A program made the position numbers and the translations under genes. DNA of 64,000 bases from an endosymbiont of Escarpia spicata (GTDB taxonomy: Bacteria > Pseudomonadota > Gammaproteobacteria > Chromatiales > Chromatiaceae), in assembly GCA_003349915.1 (NCBI GenBank), contig QFXE01000007.1, positions 161,460 through 225,459 of the forward strand. Direction: 5' to 3'. Positions 20,901-28,596 of this stretch are shown in pieces; positions within the stretch are counted from its first letter, which is position 1; each line of letters opens with the position of its first letter. The notes beneath the pieces are model-generated. The model had not been told where the DNA came from. It ran no database searches and saw only the letters and a program-made list of their open reading frames with translations.

Positions 20901-23900
20901 GGCAGTGAAAGTCAGTGTGTCGCCTTCAGTGTCAGCGGAGGTCGGGGTAAAGGAGTAGGCAATGCCCACCATTCCATCCGGAGCCGTCCCGCCGATAGTC
21001 GGCGCATCGTTGACCGGTGCGATGTTCACCGTCACGTCGATGGTATCGGTATTACCGGTGCCGTCATCCACCTGCACCGTGAAGGTATCGGTACCGTTGG
21101 CATCCGCATTCGGCGTATAGCCGATGACCTTGGAAGCGCCGGTGCCGGAGGCAGTCGCCAAACCGTTCGTTGCGGCAGAGGAGATGCTCCAGGTCAGAAC
21201 ATCGCCGTCCGCGTCAGTGGCGTTGAGGGTCAGGGCGAACGCCGTCGGCGCGCCATCCTCGTCCATGTTCACCGTGGTGGTTGCGCCCTCGGTGATTTCC
21301 GGCGCATCAGGCTGAGCCGTAACAGTTACGTTGACGGTGATGGTGTCGGAGTTGATGCCGTCTGTTACCGCGACGACAAAGCTGTCCGGACCGTTGAAGT
21401 CTGCGATCGGCACATAGGTGACAACCATGGAATTGCCGGTGCCACTGGCAGTGGCTACGCCATTGGTGGCCTGGGTATCGACACTCCAAGTCAGCAGATC
21501 ACTCTCTGCATCAGTGGCGTTAAGGGTCAGACTGAACGGCGTTGGAGTGCTGTCCTCATCCATGGTCACTGCAGTGGAGACCCCTTCGGTGATCACAGGT
21601 GCCTGGTTGTCACTGACTATCACAGTCACGGTGGCGTCCGCCGAGTTGGCGGTACCGTCGGTCACGCTATAGGTGAAAGTTTCGGTGCCATTGAAACCGT
21701 CGGTAGGGGTGTAGGTAATGGTGCCGCCGTCGGTGCTGACGGTGCCACCATGTGAAGTTACACCCAGTGGTGTATTGATGGTCAGTGCCGAGCCTTCAGC
21801 ATCTGTATCGTTGACCAGTACATCAAGCGGATTATTACTGCTGTTGAAGCCGACGCTGAAGCTGTCGTCGTTGGCCACCGGCGTATCGTTTACCGGCGTG
21901 ATGGTGATAGTGACGGTGGTAAGGTCGGAGGTGAGATTGCCGTCATCGGCGCGATAGGTGAAGCTGTCGCTGACCGTTTCGCCACCGTTGTGGATGTAGG
22001 TTACGGTTCCATCGCCATTGTTCGCCAACTGGCCATTGGCCGGCAGTGTCATGTCGCTGATAGTGAGCGGATCACTCTCCGCGTCGCTGTCGTTGGCCAG
22101 CAGATCGATGGTGACCGTACCGCCCTCGAGGGTCGCACCACTATCGGCAACACCGACCGGTGCATCGTTCACCGGGGTGACGGTGATATTCACCGTGGCG
22201 GGAACGGAGTCGTCGGTACCGTCGTTGGCAGTGTAGGTGAAGCTGTCACTGATAGTCTCTCCACCGTCGTGGGTGTAGGTTACGGTGCCGTCGGCGTTGA
22301 GGGTTGCCGTGCCGTTGGCAGGGACACTCAGGTTGGTGACGCTCAGGGCATCGCCCTCCACGTCGGTATCGCCATCGAGCACATTGACGGTGACTGAGCC
22401 GCCTTCATCCGTGGCACCCGCATCATCATCCGCCGCGGACGCATCGTTCACCGGGGTGATGGTAACCGCAACGGTGGCCACGTTGGAGCTGGCGGTACCG
22501 TCGCTGACCCGGAAGGTGAAGGCGTCGGTGCCGTTGAAGTCGTTGTCTGTTGGAGTGTAGGTATAGGTACCAGCCACAGCATCAGTGATAACTACGGTGC
22601 CATTGGTACCCTGGCTGTCCACGCTGAAGGCCAGTACGTCACCCGCATTGACATCGGATCCGATAAGGGTTCCGGTTCCAACGGTAGCCTCGGCAGTGGT
22701 CAGGGTGCCGTTCGAGGCAGCCGGAGCACTGTTTACGGTGACGCTGGGATCAGTGGGATCAAGGTCGACGCTATCAAGGTATCCGTCGCCGTCGGAGTCG
22801 ATGTCGCGGGAGTCAGGCGTACCGTCACCGTCGGTATCGACTGCACCATCACCTTCATCGACATCGGAAAGACCGTCGTTGTCGTTGTCGTTGTCGTCGT
22901 CGGCATCGGCATCGGCATCGGCATTGTCACCGATGCCATCACCATCGGTGTCCACCGTTTCGCTGGCGTCCTTGGGAAAGGCATCGCTCGCATCCAGCTC
23001 GGCGTCATCGTCGTCATTTGTGTCGGCATTGTCACCAGTGCCGTCGCCGTCGGTATCGAGAAATTCGTTGGGATCGGTATCGAAGGCATCCTGAACATCC
23101 GGTACACCGTCGTTATCGTCATCCGTATCGACATCGTTGGGGATGCCGTCGCCGTCAGGATCCTGAGAGGCGAAACTTACACCAGGGTTGGTATCATCGT
23201 TGTCGTCCGGGTCGTAGAGCGCATCCCAACCGTCATTATCCTGATCGTTGATGCTGCTCTTGGTGTTGTCCAACGGATAGTCGTCGCTGGTATCCGCCAC
23301 TCCATCACCATCGTCGTCGGTATCAGCATTGTTGCCAGTGCCATCACCGTCGGTATCCACCTGCTCGGCGGGATCAAATGGGAAGTCATCGTCGACATCT
23401 GCCACGCCGTCGTTGTCGGTATCGGCATTGTCGCCGGTGCCGTCGCCATCACTGTCCACCGATTCGGTGGCATCGTCAGGGAAGGCATCCAGGGTATTCA
23501 GTACGTTATCTCCGTCCCGATCCGGATCTGTCTCAGCCGGTTCCAGAACCAATTCGATGGTACCGGTGGTGGGATCGAGATCGTCCGTATTGGTCGTGGC
23601 ACCTGTGGTCGCCGTTTCGTCGATGAGGATCTGCTGAACCTGATCGACAGTCAGCGAAGTGCCAGTGCCGTCATCGGTGCCGGGAATCGGCAGTGTGGCG
23701 GGATCCTGCTGCAGCACGGTGGCGGAAGTCTCGGTCAGCACCGAACTGGGGATGGGAGCGCCCGTTTCGTCGGGTACCTGGCCGTCGATCTGGCCGGTGG
23801 AAAGGTCAGCGGCCAACTCTTCCAGCACTGCATTGGCATCGGCATCCGGGAGCTGGTCATCAATCTGGGCGACTACAGCAGTCAAAGCCTCCACGGCGGC

Positions 23901-24530
23901 ACGGTAACTGGCGACATCCGCCTGCTCGTCGGTGGTGTCAGTGGTATCGTCCACCAGTGGTGGGGTATCGAAGATGTCGATATCGCCACTCATGCCAAAA
24001 CCGACGGTGGAGGCCACCTGAGCAGCCGCAATAAACTCGGCTGCTGTGGTGGTGCCATCGCCATCACCGGTGAAGGGCGCCACGCTGGAGTCCGCATTCA
24101 TCATCGCCAGGTCGGTGGCCATGGTGGTCAGCGGCGTAGCATAGATCTGCTCGCCCTTGTCGAGCATAGCCTGGGTAATCACCGTGCGCATGATACTGAT
24201 CACCGGAAAGGCACCGGTAGTGATATCCGTTGTTCCCGCGTTACTGGTGAACTCGAGGATATAAGGAGGAGTCAGAGGAAAAGGCAAGGCCAACCCCTGG
24301 ATCGCTGCGGCGCTGTCAGTGGTGCCTGTATCCACCACCGTACCCTTGAACCCAGGCTGAGAGGCATCGAACAGGGTGGCCGTGGCTACCGCATTCGCCA
24401 GAGGCCCTTTGACACCGCCACCGCCTATGCCACGGGGTGCTGGAGCTGGGTCAGCCTCATCTCCACCGCCACCACCGCACCCTGACAGAACCAGCGCCAT
24501 AGAGGCAACAAGTAAGAAGGCGCGAAACAA
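17991..24530 (-). CDS. Giant surface lipoprotein with TSP3 and Ig/cadherin-like repeats (5' frame disrupted)
   Basis: About 2,180 residues. A lipobox signal (FLLVASMALVLSGC) is followed by a Gly-rich linker and a mostly helical region (about 40-340). Next come roughly ten Asp-rich TSP3-type calcium repeats (DTDGDGTGDNADTDNDG pattern, about 345-600), about seven Ig/cadherin/VCBS-like modules (VNDAP, DSFTYTANDG; about 605-1350) and a C-terminal beta-rich region without recognised domain. Likely an outer-membrane-anchored adhesin. In this reading the start is TTG 24530 without a ribosome site. An ATG at 24565 with AAAGGA upstream is in another frame; one extra C in the C6 tract at 24533-24538 would join them into a complete lipoprotein signal (see findings). 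Ends at a clear terminator. Confidence 0.85.
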   Translation of the reverse strand: MFRAFLLVASMALVLSGCGGGGGDEADPAPAPRGIGGGGVKGPLANAVATATLFDASQPGFKGTVVDTGTTDSAAAIQGLALPFPLTPPYILEFTSNAGTTDITTGAFPVISIMRTVITQAMLDKGEQIYATPLTTMATDLAMMNADSSVAPFTGDGDGTTTAAEFIAAAQVASTVGFGMSGDIDIFDTPPLVDDTTDTTDEQADVASYRAAVEALTAVVAQIDDQLPDADANAVLEELAADLSTGQIDGQVPDETGAPIPSSVLTETSATVLQQDPATLPIPGTDDGTGTSLTVDQVQQILIDETATTGATTNTDDLDPTTGTIELVLEPAETDPDRDGDNVLNTLDAFPDDATESVDSDGDGTGDNADTDNDGVADVDDDFPFDPAEQVDTDGDGTGNNADTDDDGDGVADTSDDYPLDNTKSSINDQDNDGWDALYDPDDNDDTNPGVSFASQDPDGDGIPNDVDTDDDNDGVPDVQDAFDTDPNEFLDTDGDGTGDNADTNDDDDAELDASDAFPKDASETVDTDGDGIGDNADADADADDDNDNDNDGLSDVDEGDGAVDTDGDGTPDSRDIDSDGDGYLDSVDLDPTDPSVTVNSAPAASNGTLTTAEATVGTGTLIGSDVNAGDVLAFSVDSQGTNGTVVITDAVAGTYTYTPTDNDFNGTDAFTFRVSDGTASSNVATVAVTITPVNDASAADDDAGATDEGGSVTVNVLDGDTDVEGDALSVTNLSVPANGTATLNADGTVTYTHDGGETISDSFTYTANDGTDDSVPATVNITVTPVNDAPVGVADSGATLEGGTVTIDLLANDSDAESDPLTISDMTLPANGQLANNGDGTVTYIHNGGETVSDSFTYRADDGNLTSDLTTVTITITPVNDTPVANDDSFSVGFNSSNNPLDVLVNDTDAEGSALTINTPLGVTSHGGTVSTDGGTITYTPTDGFNGTETFTYSVTDGTANSADATVTVIVSDNQAPVITEGVSTAVTMDEDSTPTPFSLTLNATDAESDLLTWSVDTQATNGVATASGTGNSMVVTYVPIADFNGPDSFVVAVTDGINSDTITVNVTVTAQPDAPEITEGATTTVNMDEDGAPTAFALTLNATDADGDVLTWSISSAATNGLATASGTGASKVIGYTPNADANGTDTFTVQVDDGTGNTDTIDVTVNIAPVNDAPTIGGTAPDGMVGIAYSFTPTSADTEGDTLTFTATNLPSWASINGTTGEIFGTPDAEGEQANITITVTDDGVPSESADLGPFSITINPATAVDDLSGIYRINSTVTGVVPPSSVPISCYSELVGDTDWGYIGMSQSGVSLTSTAPNGESGLLISGTFNPADNSFILSLNLSWEDAGYTVNVTFTVNGTYDPATKTFTATIQEDGDIRDGVGNSVDSCSLSTEAAGTFVYRHNGTEDYNGQYAIEYRGENDVNPDRGNAPVEIEISGSSFNLHLPPGAGSSTVGASNFDASTGFFTFTLEDTWIDDWNGDGVDDLVCEADNFGGLFVRAPDDVTGKPILVMASEGEERVFYGTTDPTVCTNSALTPNDSDGWSDRLYGKPLTAETYTRRITNAVSGGGVEELHIMGVRNPWLRKATAASILRVEVYAGATKLCSRRYDQDGFKIMSRLPYPDFDSEAFQTGFYGFASCDTYRDGAGTALIHGESYVVKIFDDMGDGEGGNDLEVASYGTDAELADLVTERISRRDIDLNGVASSRTESGQVIGLYGFFNPYQAMTAEFPGVAGAVGYNFDFDNTEEPIRMRVSSASASVTVPAGAINEWDGPSELRVWSIHDDANGRANSRSRRLGVSAGMNGYFTVETDNPDLPLGKFSLQVISDGNNVTCVVPTFTGISCHPWLSGASQFTPNAIDWASNRVSLTLYDLANGGVAMPTTLTFTDSGNATVTMGTSTGVARAVNPELMVRSQLTEGGLPKTVISFGNAPAAFLNADVSLLAGTFDGGGNSFALWDDVPTGGGNDYMDVVDAYFQFPFDDGKAQRVGSYASTRDHSILVADTVTAAFTNDRLGLGIPPMTFSLDYTVPVPTAVAAPPRSAITVNLSVGPPFTGDTATSLTTAHDIGTAAVTSVSWTSALPADTLWLVRGRLSDPATGNAIQYGEVRSEPMNHATSADLAYDGTNTNTWTWTAPVGLDPSLEPGELMRLDLRTMDPARTMQGDTRSIFIMRSAVP

Positions 24531-24565
24531 CAGGGGGGTCTCTTCCGGGTTTGCTGGGAACTCAT

Positions 24566-25006
24566 GATATTTCCTTTAGATCTATATCCATCACGATAGC
24601 GATTCGGTCTTCGTGCCAAGCGTACGTAACCATGCGAGATGGGCAGTGGCTCGAGTATTATTGGGCTTTTTTGAGCATCAGGATTGATTGTGACGAAAGT
24701 CGCCACTGATCCCTACAGTCCTGCCATAGTCGGCCAATCTTCTAGCCGCATACTGCATCACTGCACGCTTCCCATTTATTTTTGTTCTCAAAGAATGGCG
24801 CAATTTGTAAACATTGTAAATACCTCACTGGTTATATGTATTTATTTCATGCACAAACCCGGTTGCAACCGCTATTTCCTATCGCTCATATTCTGATTTA
24901 TCATCGCCCCGCCCACCAATGAAGCATTTGACACAACCAGCCATAAACAAGGAAACTACCCGGCTTTGAGCACCTATGCTGCTGTAATCAAACCAAGGCT
25001 CCCAGA
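24566..25006. other. Divergent intergenic region, AT-rich
   Basis: 441 bp between the giant lipoprotein gene and fabA. It is locally AT-rich (24770-24900) and must hold both promoters. TTGACA occurs near 24928 on the fabA side, but no convincing -10 partner at 17 bp was found. I checked for a cyclic-di-GMP riboswitch core and saw none. No gene of any credible length. Confidence 0.5.
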
Positions 25007-25522
25007 ATGACGAAACAGCCCTCTTTTACCCGTGATGAATTGCTTGCCTGCGGACGCGGTGAGATGTTCGGCCCCGGCAACGCCCAGTTGCCCACGCCCA
25101 ACATGCTGATGATGGATCGCATCGTCAACATCTCCGACGAGGGGGGGGAAAACGGCAAAGGTGAAATACTTGCTGAATTGGATATCAACCCGGATCTCTG
25201 GTTTTTTGACTGTCACTTCCCCGGTGACCCGGTGATGCCAGGTTGTCTTGGACTCGATGCCATGTGGCAGTTGGTGGGCTTCTTTCTGGGCTGGATCGGC
25301 AATCCAGGCCACGGTCGTGCGCTGGGAGTTGGCGAGGTCAAATTCACCGGCCAGGTACTGCCGAAAGCAAAAAAGGTGACCTACCATATCAACATGAAAC
25401 GGGTCATCAGCCGCAAGCTGGTTCTTGGCGTGGCCGACGGCGTGATGAAGGTGGATGGCCGGGAGATCTATACCGCCAAGGACCTGCGGGTCGGCCTCTT
25501 CACCTCGACCGACAATTTCTGA
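25007..25522 (+). CDS. fabA: 3-hydroxydecanoyl-ACP dehydratase/isomerase
   Basis: Makes and isomerises trans-2-decenoyl-ACP to cis-3-decenoyl-ACP, the branch point of unsaturated fatty-acid synthesis. 171 residues, normal length. Active-site His70 ([20 protein letters not shown]) and Asp84 are present on the hot-dog fold. Opening [20 protein letters not shown] is diagnostic. fabB, the usual partner, is not adjacent. A run of eight G at 25141-25148 encodes Gly-Gly without breaking the frame. Confidence 0.97.
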   Translation: MTKQPSFTRDELLACGRGEMFGPGNAQLPTPNMLMMDRIVNISDEGGENGKGEILAELDINPDLWFFDCHFPGDPVMPGCLGLDAMWQLVGFFLGWIGNPGHGRALGVGEVKFTGQVLPKAKKVTYHINMKRVISRKLVLGVADGVMKVDGREIYTAKDLRVGLFTSTDNF

Positions 25523-25571
25523 GTCGCGCGGGTGCTCCTTCAACGTAATCCGTACGGGTTCAGCCAGCATG

Positions 25572-25671
25572 TAGGGTGCGCCGTGCGCACCATGATTGGC
25601 GCACGTACCGTGATTACGACTTGTTTTGGTGCGCATGGCGCACCCTACACTTCCTAATTTTATTTTTTGAA
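25572..25671. repeat. REP doublet (family A), copy 2
   Basis: About 100 bp closely similar to 5809-5909, in the same orientation: two GGTGCGC/GCGCACC palindromes around a conserved ACCGTGATTACG linker and an AT-rich tail ending TTTTTTGAAGGA. That tail provides the ribosome site (AAGGA) of the following DsrE-like gene. Confidence 0.75.
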
Positions 25672-25681
25672 GGACTAGCTA

Positions 25682-26170
25682 GTGACGGTGAGAGCACAGG
25701 TCTCGCTACTCCTGCTCCTGGCGGCAGCGCTGCTTTTCAGCCCGCTGTCACAGGCAACCGACATCGACCATCTGCTACGCGCTGACACTCCGCCTGACGG
25801 AGTAGTGTTCGAGATTCTGGAGACTGACGTGGATGATCTCGGTTGGGCGATTCCCCAAACCCTGCGTCACATCAAGGCGCTGCGCACACGCTTCCCCGAT
25901 CTCGATATTGCCGTTATCACCCACGGCCCGGAGATGTTTGCCCTGAAATCATCCGACCGGGATGCCTTTCCCGAGGCACACGAAATCGTCCAGTCACTTA
26001 CCCAGGATCAAGGGGTGGATGTGCATGTCTGCGGCACCCATGCCAGCTGGTATGGCGACACAGATGAAGATTTTCCCGACTATGTGGATGTGGCGCCTTC
26101 CGGACTCGCACAGCTCGGCCTATACTTGGAGCTGGGTTACAAACTAATCGTCATTGAACGGGAATTATGA
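25682..26170 (+). CDS. Secreted DsrE-like protein
   Basis: 162 residues: a Sec signal (LLLLLAAALLFSPLSQA) and a DsrE-like alpha/beta domain with a single conserved Cys117 in VHVCGTHASW, the position of the active cysteine in DsrE/TusD relatives. Cytosolic DsrE proteins relay sulfane sulfur; this one appears to be periplasmic, and its role is not known. Start GTG 25682 chosen because AAGGA lies 9 nt upstream, within the REP tail. Followed after 135 bp by the aldolase/dehydrogenase gene. Confidence 0.75.
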   Translation: MTVRAQVSLLLLLAAALLFSPLSQATDIDHLLRADTPPDGVVFEILETDVDDLGWAIPQTLRHIKALRTRFPDLDIAVITHGPEMFALKSSDRDAFPEAHEIVQSLTQDQGVDVHVCGTHASWYGDTDEDFPDYVDVAPSGLAQLGLYLELGYKLIVIEREL

Positions 26171-26245
26171 ACCCCCAGTCAGATTTGTTTGCTGTATAAA
26201 ACGAATCTACCAACCCACCACGATGACTCCATAGATATAGACAAA

Positions 26246-26272
26246 TCGCGGCGGGGGCGCCGCCCCTACGAA
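26246..26272. repeat. REP-type palindrome (family C)
   Basis: TCGCGGCGGGGGCGCCGCCC then CTACGAA, the reverse complement of the TTGTAGGAGCGGCGCC...CGCCGCGA-type repeat; a second copy lies at 56258-56327. Confidence 0.6.
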
Positions 26273-26305
26273 CACTTCACAGCCAGGATTCAAACTCGCA
26301 AGCCC

Positions 26306-28276
26306 ATGAAAAGTCTCTGGAACGATACCGAAGCCGCCCGATTCACCGACGACCTGCAACTGCGGGTCTACAGCTCAAGGCTGTTGGGGAGCGATCCCTC
26401 GCTGGTGCTGCATGGAGGCGGCAATACCTCGGTAAAAATCCGCCAGCCCGATCTCTTCGGAGATGAAGAGGAGATCCTCTACGTCAAGGGCAGCGGCTGG
26501 GATCTGGCTACCATCGAGGCCGAGGGGTACACCCCGGTTCGCATGGCGCATCTGCTGAAGCTGGCAACCCTGGAATCACTCTCCGGTCTTGAGATGGTCA
26601 ATCAGCTCAAGACCCAGCAAACCATTGCCTCCGCACCGACTGCCTCTGTAGAGGCGATCCTGCATGCGGCGCTACCCTATAAATATGTCGACCATACCCA
26701 TGCAGATGCCATGGTCACCATTACCAACACCCCGAACGGCGAAGCTCGTATCCGCGAACTCTACGGCGACGACCTGGTAGTCATTCCCTATGTGATGCCC
26801 GGCTTCGACCTGGCCCGGACAGTAGCGGAGCAATTCACAAAAGAGGCCCACGAGGGCACCCTCGGCATGGTGCTGATGAACCACGGCCTCTTCACCTTTG
26901 GCGGCACAGCAAAAGTCTCCTATGAACGCATGATAGCGCTGGTCGAACGGGCGGAGAGATACCTTCAGGCCGAGGGAGCCTGGGAACTGCCTGAGCCCAC
27001 CTATGAAGCGACTGCAACTGATCCAGTTGCGTTGGCCTCACTGCGCCGCGCCATCTCCGCTGCCGCCGGTTTTCCTGTAGTACTGCGCAGTCATCGCAAA
27101 CCCGCCGAGACGGCCTTCTGCCAGCGGGATGATCTCTCTGTGATTTCGCAGCAGGGACCGGCAACACCGGATCACGTCATCCGCACCAAACGTCTTCCTC
27201 AGTTGGGTCGCGATGTAGAAAGCTATGTCCGGGACTATCGCCAATATTTCGACAAGCAATCGCCCCAGTCCCGCGCACCAGTGAAGATGCTCGACCCAGC
27301 CCCCCGGGTGGTGCTGGATCAGACACTTGGACTGCTTACCGTCGGCAATAACGCCAAAGAAGCGAAGATCATCTCAGATATCTATCGTCACACCATCGAG
27401 ATCATTCAGCGCGCTGAACGACTCGGCGGCTGGCGTGCCCTGCCCGCACGGGACATCTTCGATGTGGAGTACTGGGAGCTGGAGCAGGCCAAATTGCGCA
27501 AAGGTGGAAAGGCACCACAGTTTCAGGGTGAGGTCGCACTGGTGACCGGCGCCGCTTCAGGCATCGGTAAGGCCTGTGTGGATTCACTATTGGCACGGGG
27601 AGCCGCAGTGGTGGGTCTGGATATTGACCCTGTCATCGAAACCCTATACCAACGGCCTGATTTTCTCGGCATGCGATGCGACGTCACCGACAACACCGCC
27701 CTTCAACAATCAGTAAAAAAATCGGCACTCGCATTCGGCGGACTCGACATGTTGGTGCTGAATGCGGGCATGTTTCCAGGCGGCTGCCCGGTGGCGGAAC
27801 TTCCCGACGACGAGTGGAACCAGGTCATGCAGGTCAATCTGAATGCCAATCTGGCCCTGTTGCGCTCATCACATCCTCTGCTGAAACAGGCGCCGAACAA
27901 TGGCCGGGTAGTGGTGATCGGATCAAAAAACGTACCCGCCCCTGGCGCAGGCGCTGCAGCCTACTCCGCATCAAAAGCCGCACTCACCCAGCTTGCCCGG
28001 ATTGTGGCACTGGAGTGGGCCAGTAACGGCATTCGCATCAACATCCTGCATCCCGATGCTGTTTTCGACACCGGCATCTGGACCCAGGAAGTGCTGCAGG
28101 CCCGTGCCGACCACTACGGCATGAGCGTACAGGATTACAAAACGAGAAATCTTCTGAAAACAGAGATCACCAGCCACGACGTGGCGGAACTCACCGCCGA
28201 ACTCTGCGGCCCGCTGTTCGCCAAAACCACAGCCGCGCAGATCCCGATTGATGGGGGTAACGAGCGGGTTATTTAG
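26306..28276 (+). CDS. Bifunctional class II aldolase / short-chain dehydrogenase (RhaD/YuxG-like)
   Basis: 656 residues. The N-terminal class II aldolase/adducin domain (about 15-260) has HGGGNTS at 36-42 and the zinc-binding HTHADA. The C-terminal short-chain dehydrogenase (about 408-655) has the cofactor motif TGAASGIGKA and the catalytic YSASKAA. The family (rhamnulose-1-phosphate aldolase/lactaldehyde dehydrogenase and relatives) cleaves a deoxyhexulose phosphate and oxidises the aldehyde; the substrate here cannot be told, since no sugar kinase or isomerase is adjacent. Start ATG 26306 chosen over upstream in-frame ATGs, which read through a REP palindrome. Its last codons are copied at 31761. 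Confidence 0.88.
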   Translation: MKSLWNDTEAARFTDDLQLRVYSSRLLGSDPSLVLHGGGNTSVKIRQPDLFGDEEEILYVKGSGWDLATIEAEGYTPVRMAHLLKLATLESLSGLEMVNQLKTQQTIASAPTASVEAILHAALPYKYVDHTHADAMVTITNTPNGEARIRELYGDDLVVIPYVMPGFDLARTVAEQFTKEAHEGTLGMVLMNHGLFTFGGTAKVSYERMIALVERAERYLQAEGAWELPEPTYEATATDPVALASLRRAISAAAGFPVVLRSHRKPAETAFCQRDDLSVISQQGPATPDHVIRTKRLPQLGRDVESYVRDYRQYFDKQSPQSRAPVKMLDPAPRVVLDQTLGLLTVGNNAKEAKIISDIYRHTIEIIQRAERLGGWRALPARDIFDVEYWELEQAKLRKGGKAPQFQGEVALVTGAASGIGKACVDSLLARGAAVVGLDIDPVIETLYQRPDFLGMRCDVTDNTALQQSVKKSALAFGGLDMLVLNAGMFPGGCPVAELPDDEWNQVMQVNLNANLALLRSSHPLLKQAPNNGRVVVIGSKNVPAPGAGAAAYSASKAALTQLARIVALEWASNGIRINILHPDAVFDTGIWTQEVLQARADHYGMSVQDYKTRNLLKTEITSHDVAELTAELCGPLFAKTTAAQIPIDGGNERVI

Positions 28277-28478
28277 CCGAAACCGTCACAGTGGCAAACA
28301 ACGACTGGGGGTTATACCTGACAACTGCTTTTACCACCAACCACACCACTATTCTCACCTAGATTCAGCGAACGAAAACGCCGGGGCGGTCTTCTCTAAC
28401 AGCCCCTGAAACATCCCAACTCAGATCAACGAGCGGAGCAGTTCAATCGCCTGCTGAACCAGCGGATAGACCTGGGCC
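28225..28478. repeat. Long direct repeat, left copy (aldolase 3' end + gap + 3' end of a secreted-protein gene)
   Basis: About 252 bp that align with 31761-32012 in the same orientation. The last ~100 bp (from GCGAACGAAAACGCCGGGGC) are almost identical and the first part is diverged. The two copies bracket the HD-GYP receptor gene. Confidence 0.8.
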
Positions 28479-28540
28479 TTGTTGGAAGAGGCGATGTTTA
28501 CCCTAGCATCCAATATCCTCAACGTGAGCTATATTTGGAA
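28430..28540 (-). pseudogene. 3' remnant of a gene related to the discoidin-TSP3-PKD protein
   Basis: On the minus strand an open frame ends [16 protein letters not shown]-stop, the same C-terminus as the protein encoded at 31955-34891, but preceded by a different sequence (LDARVNIASSNKAQ) and no gene body. It is the severed 3' end of a paralogous gene, left at the edge of the direct repeat. Confidence 0.65.
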
Positions 28541-28596
28541 TTAGTATTCTCGAAACCTGGTTTCGGTAAAAGGTCCAACCACTGCTGGAGATGCAA

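Noticed and set aside
17991-24530. Long frames on the opposite strand of the TSP3 and Ig-like repeat region
   Set aside because: They are produced by the biased GAY/GGY codons of the Asp-Gly repeats and have no homology or ribosome sites.
24425-24706. 93-codon frame on the minus strand at the start of the giant lipoprotein gene
   Set aside because: Only its part after ATG 24565 makes sense, as the displaced first codons of the lipoprotein; it is not a separate gene.
25141-25148. G8 tract inside fabA as a phase-variable switch
   Set aside because: The frame is intact and the protein complete and probably essential. A similar G8 run occurs in tilS, so long G runs are not special here.
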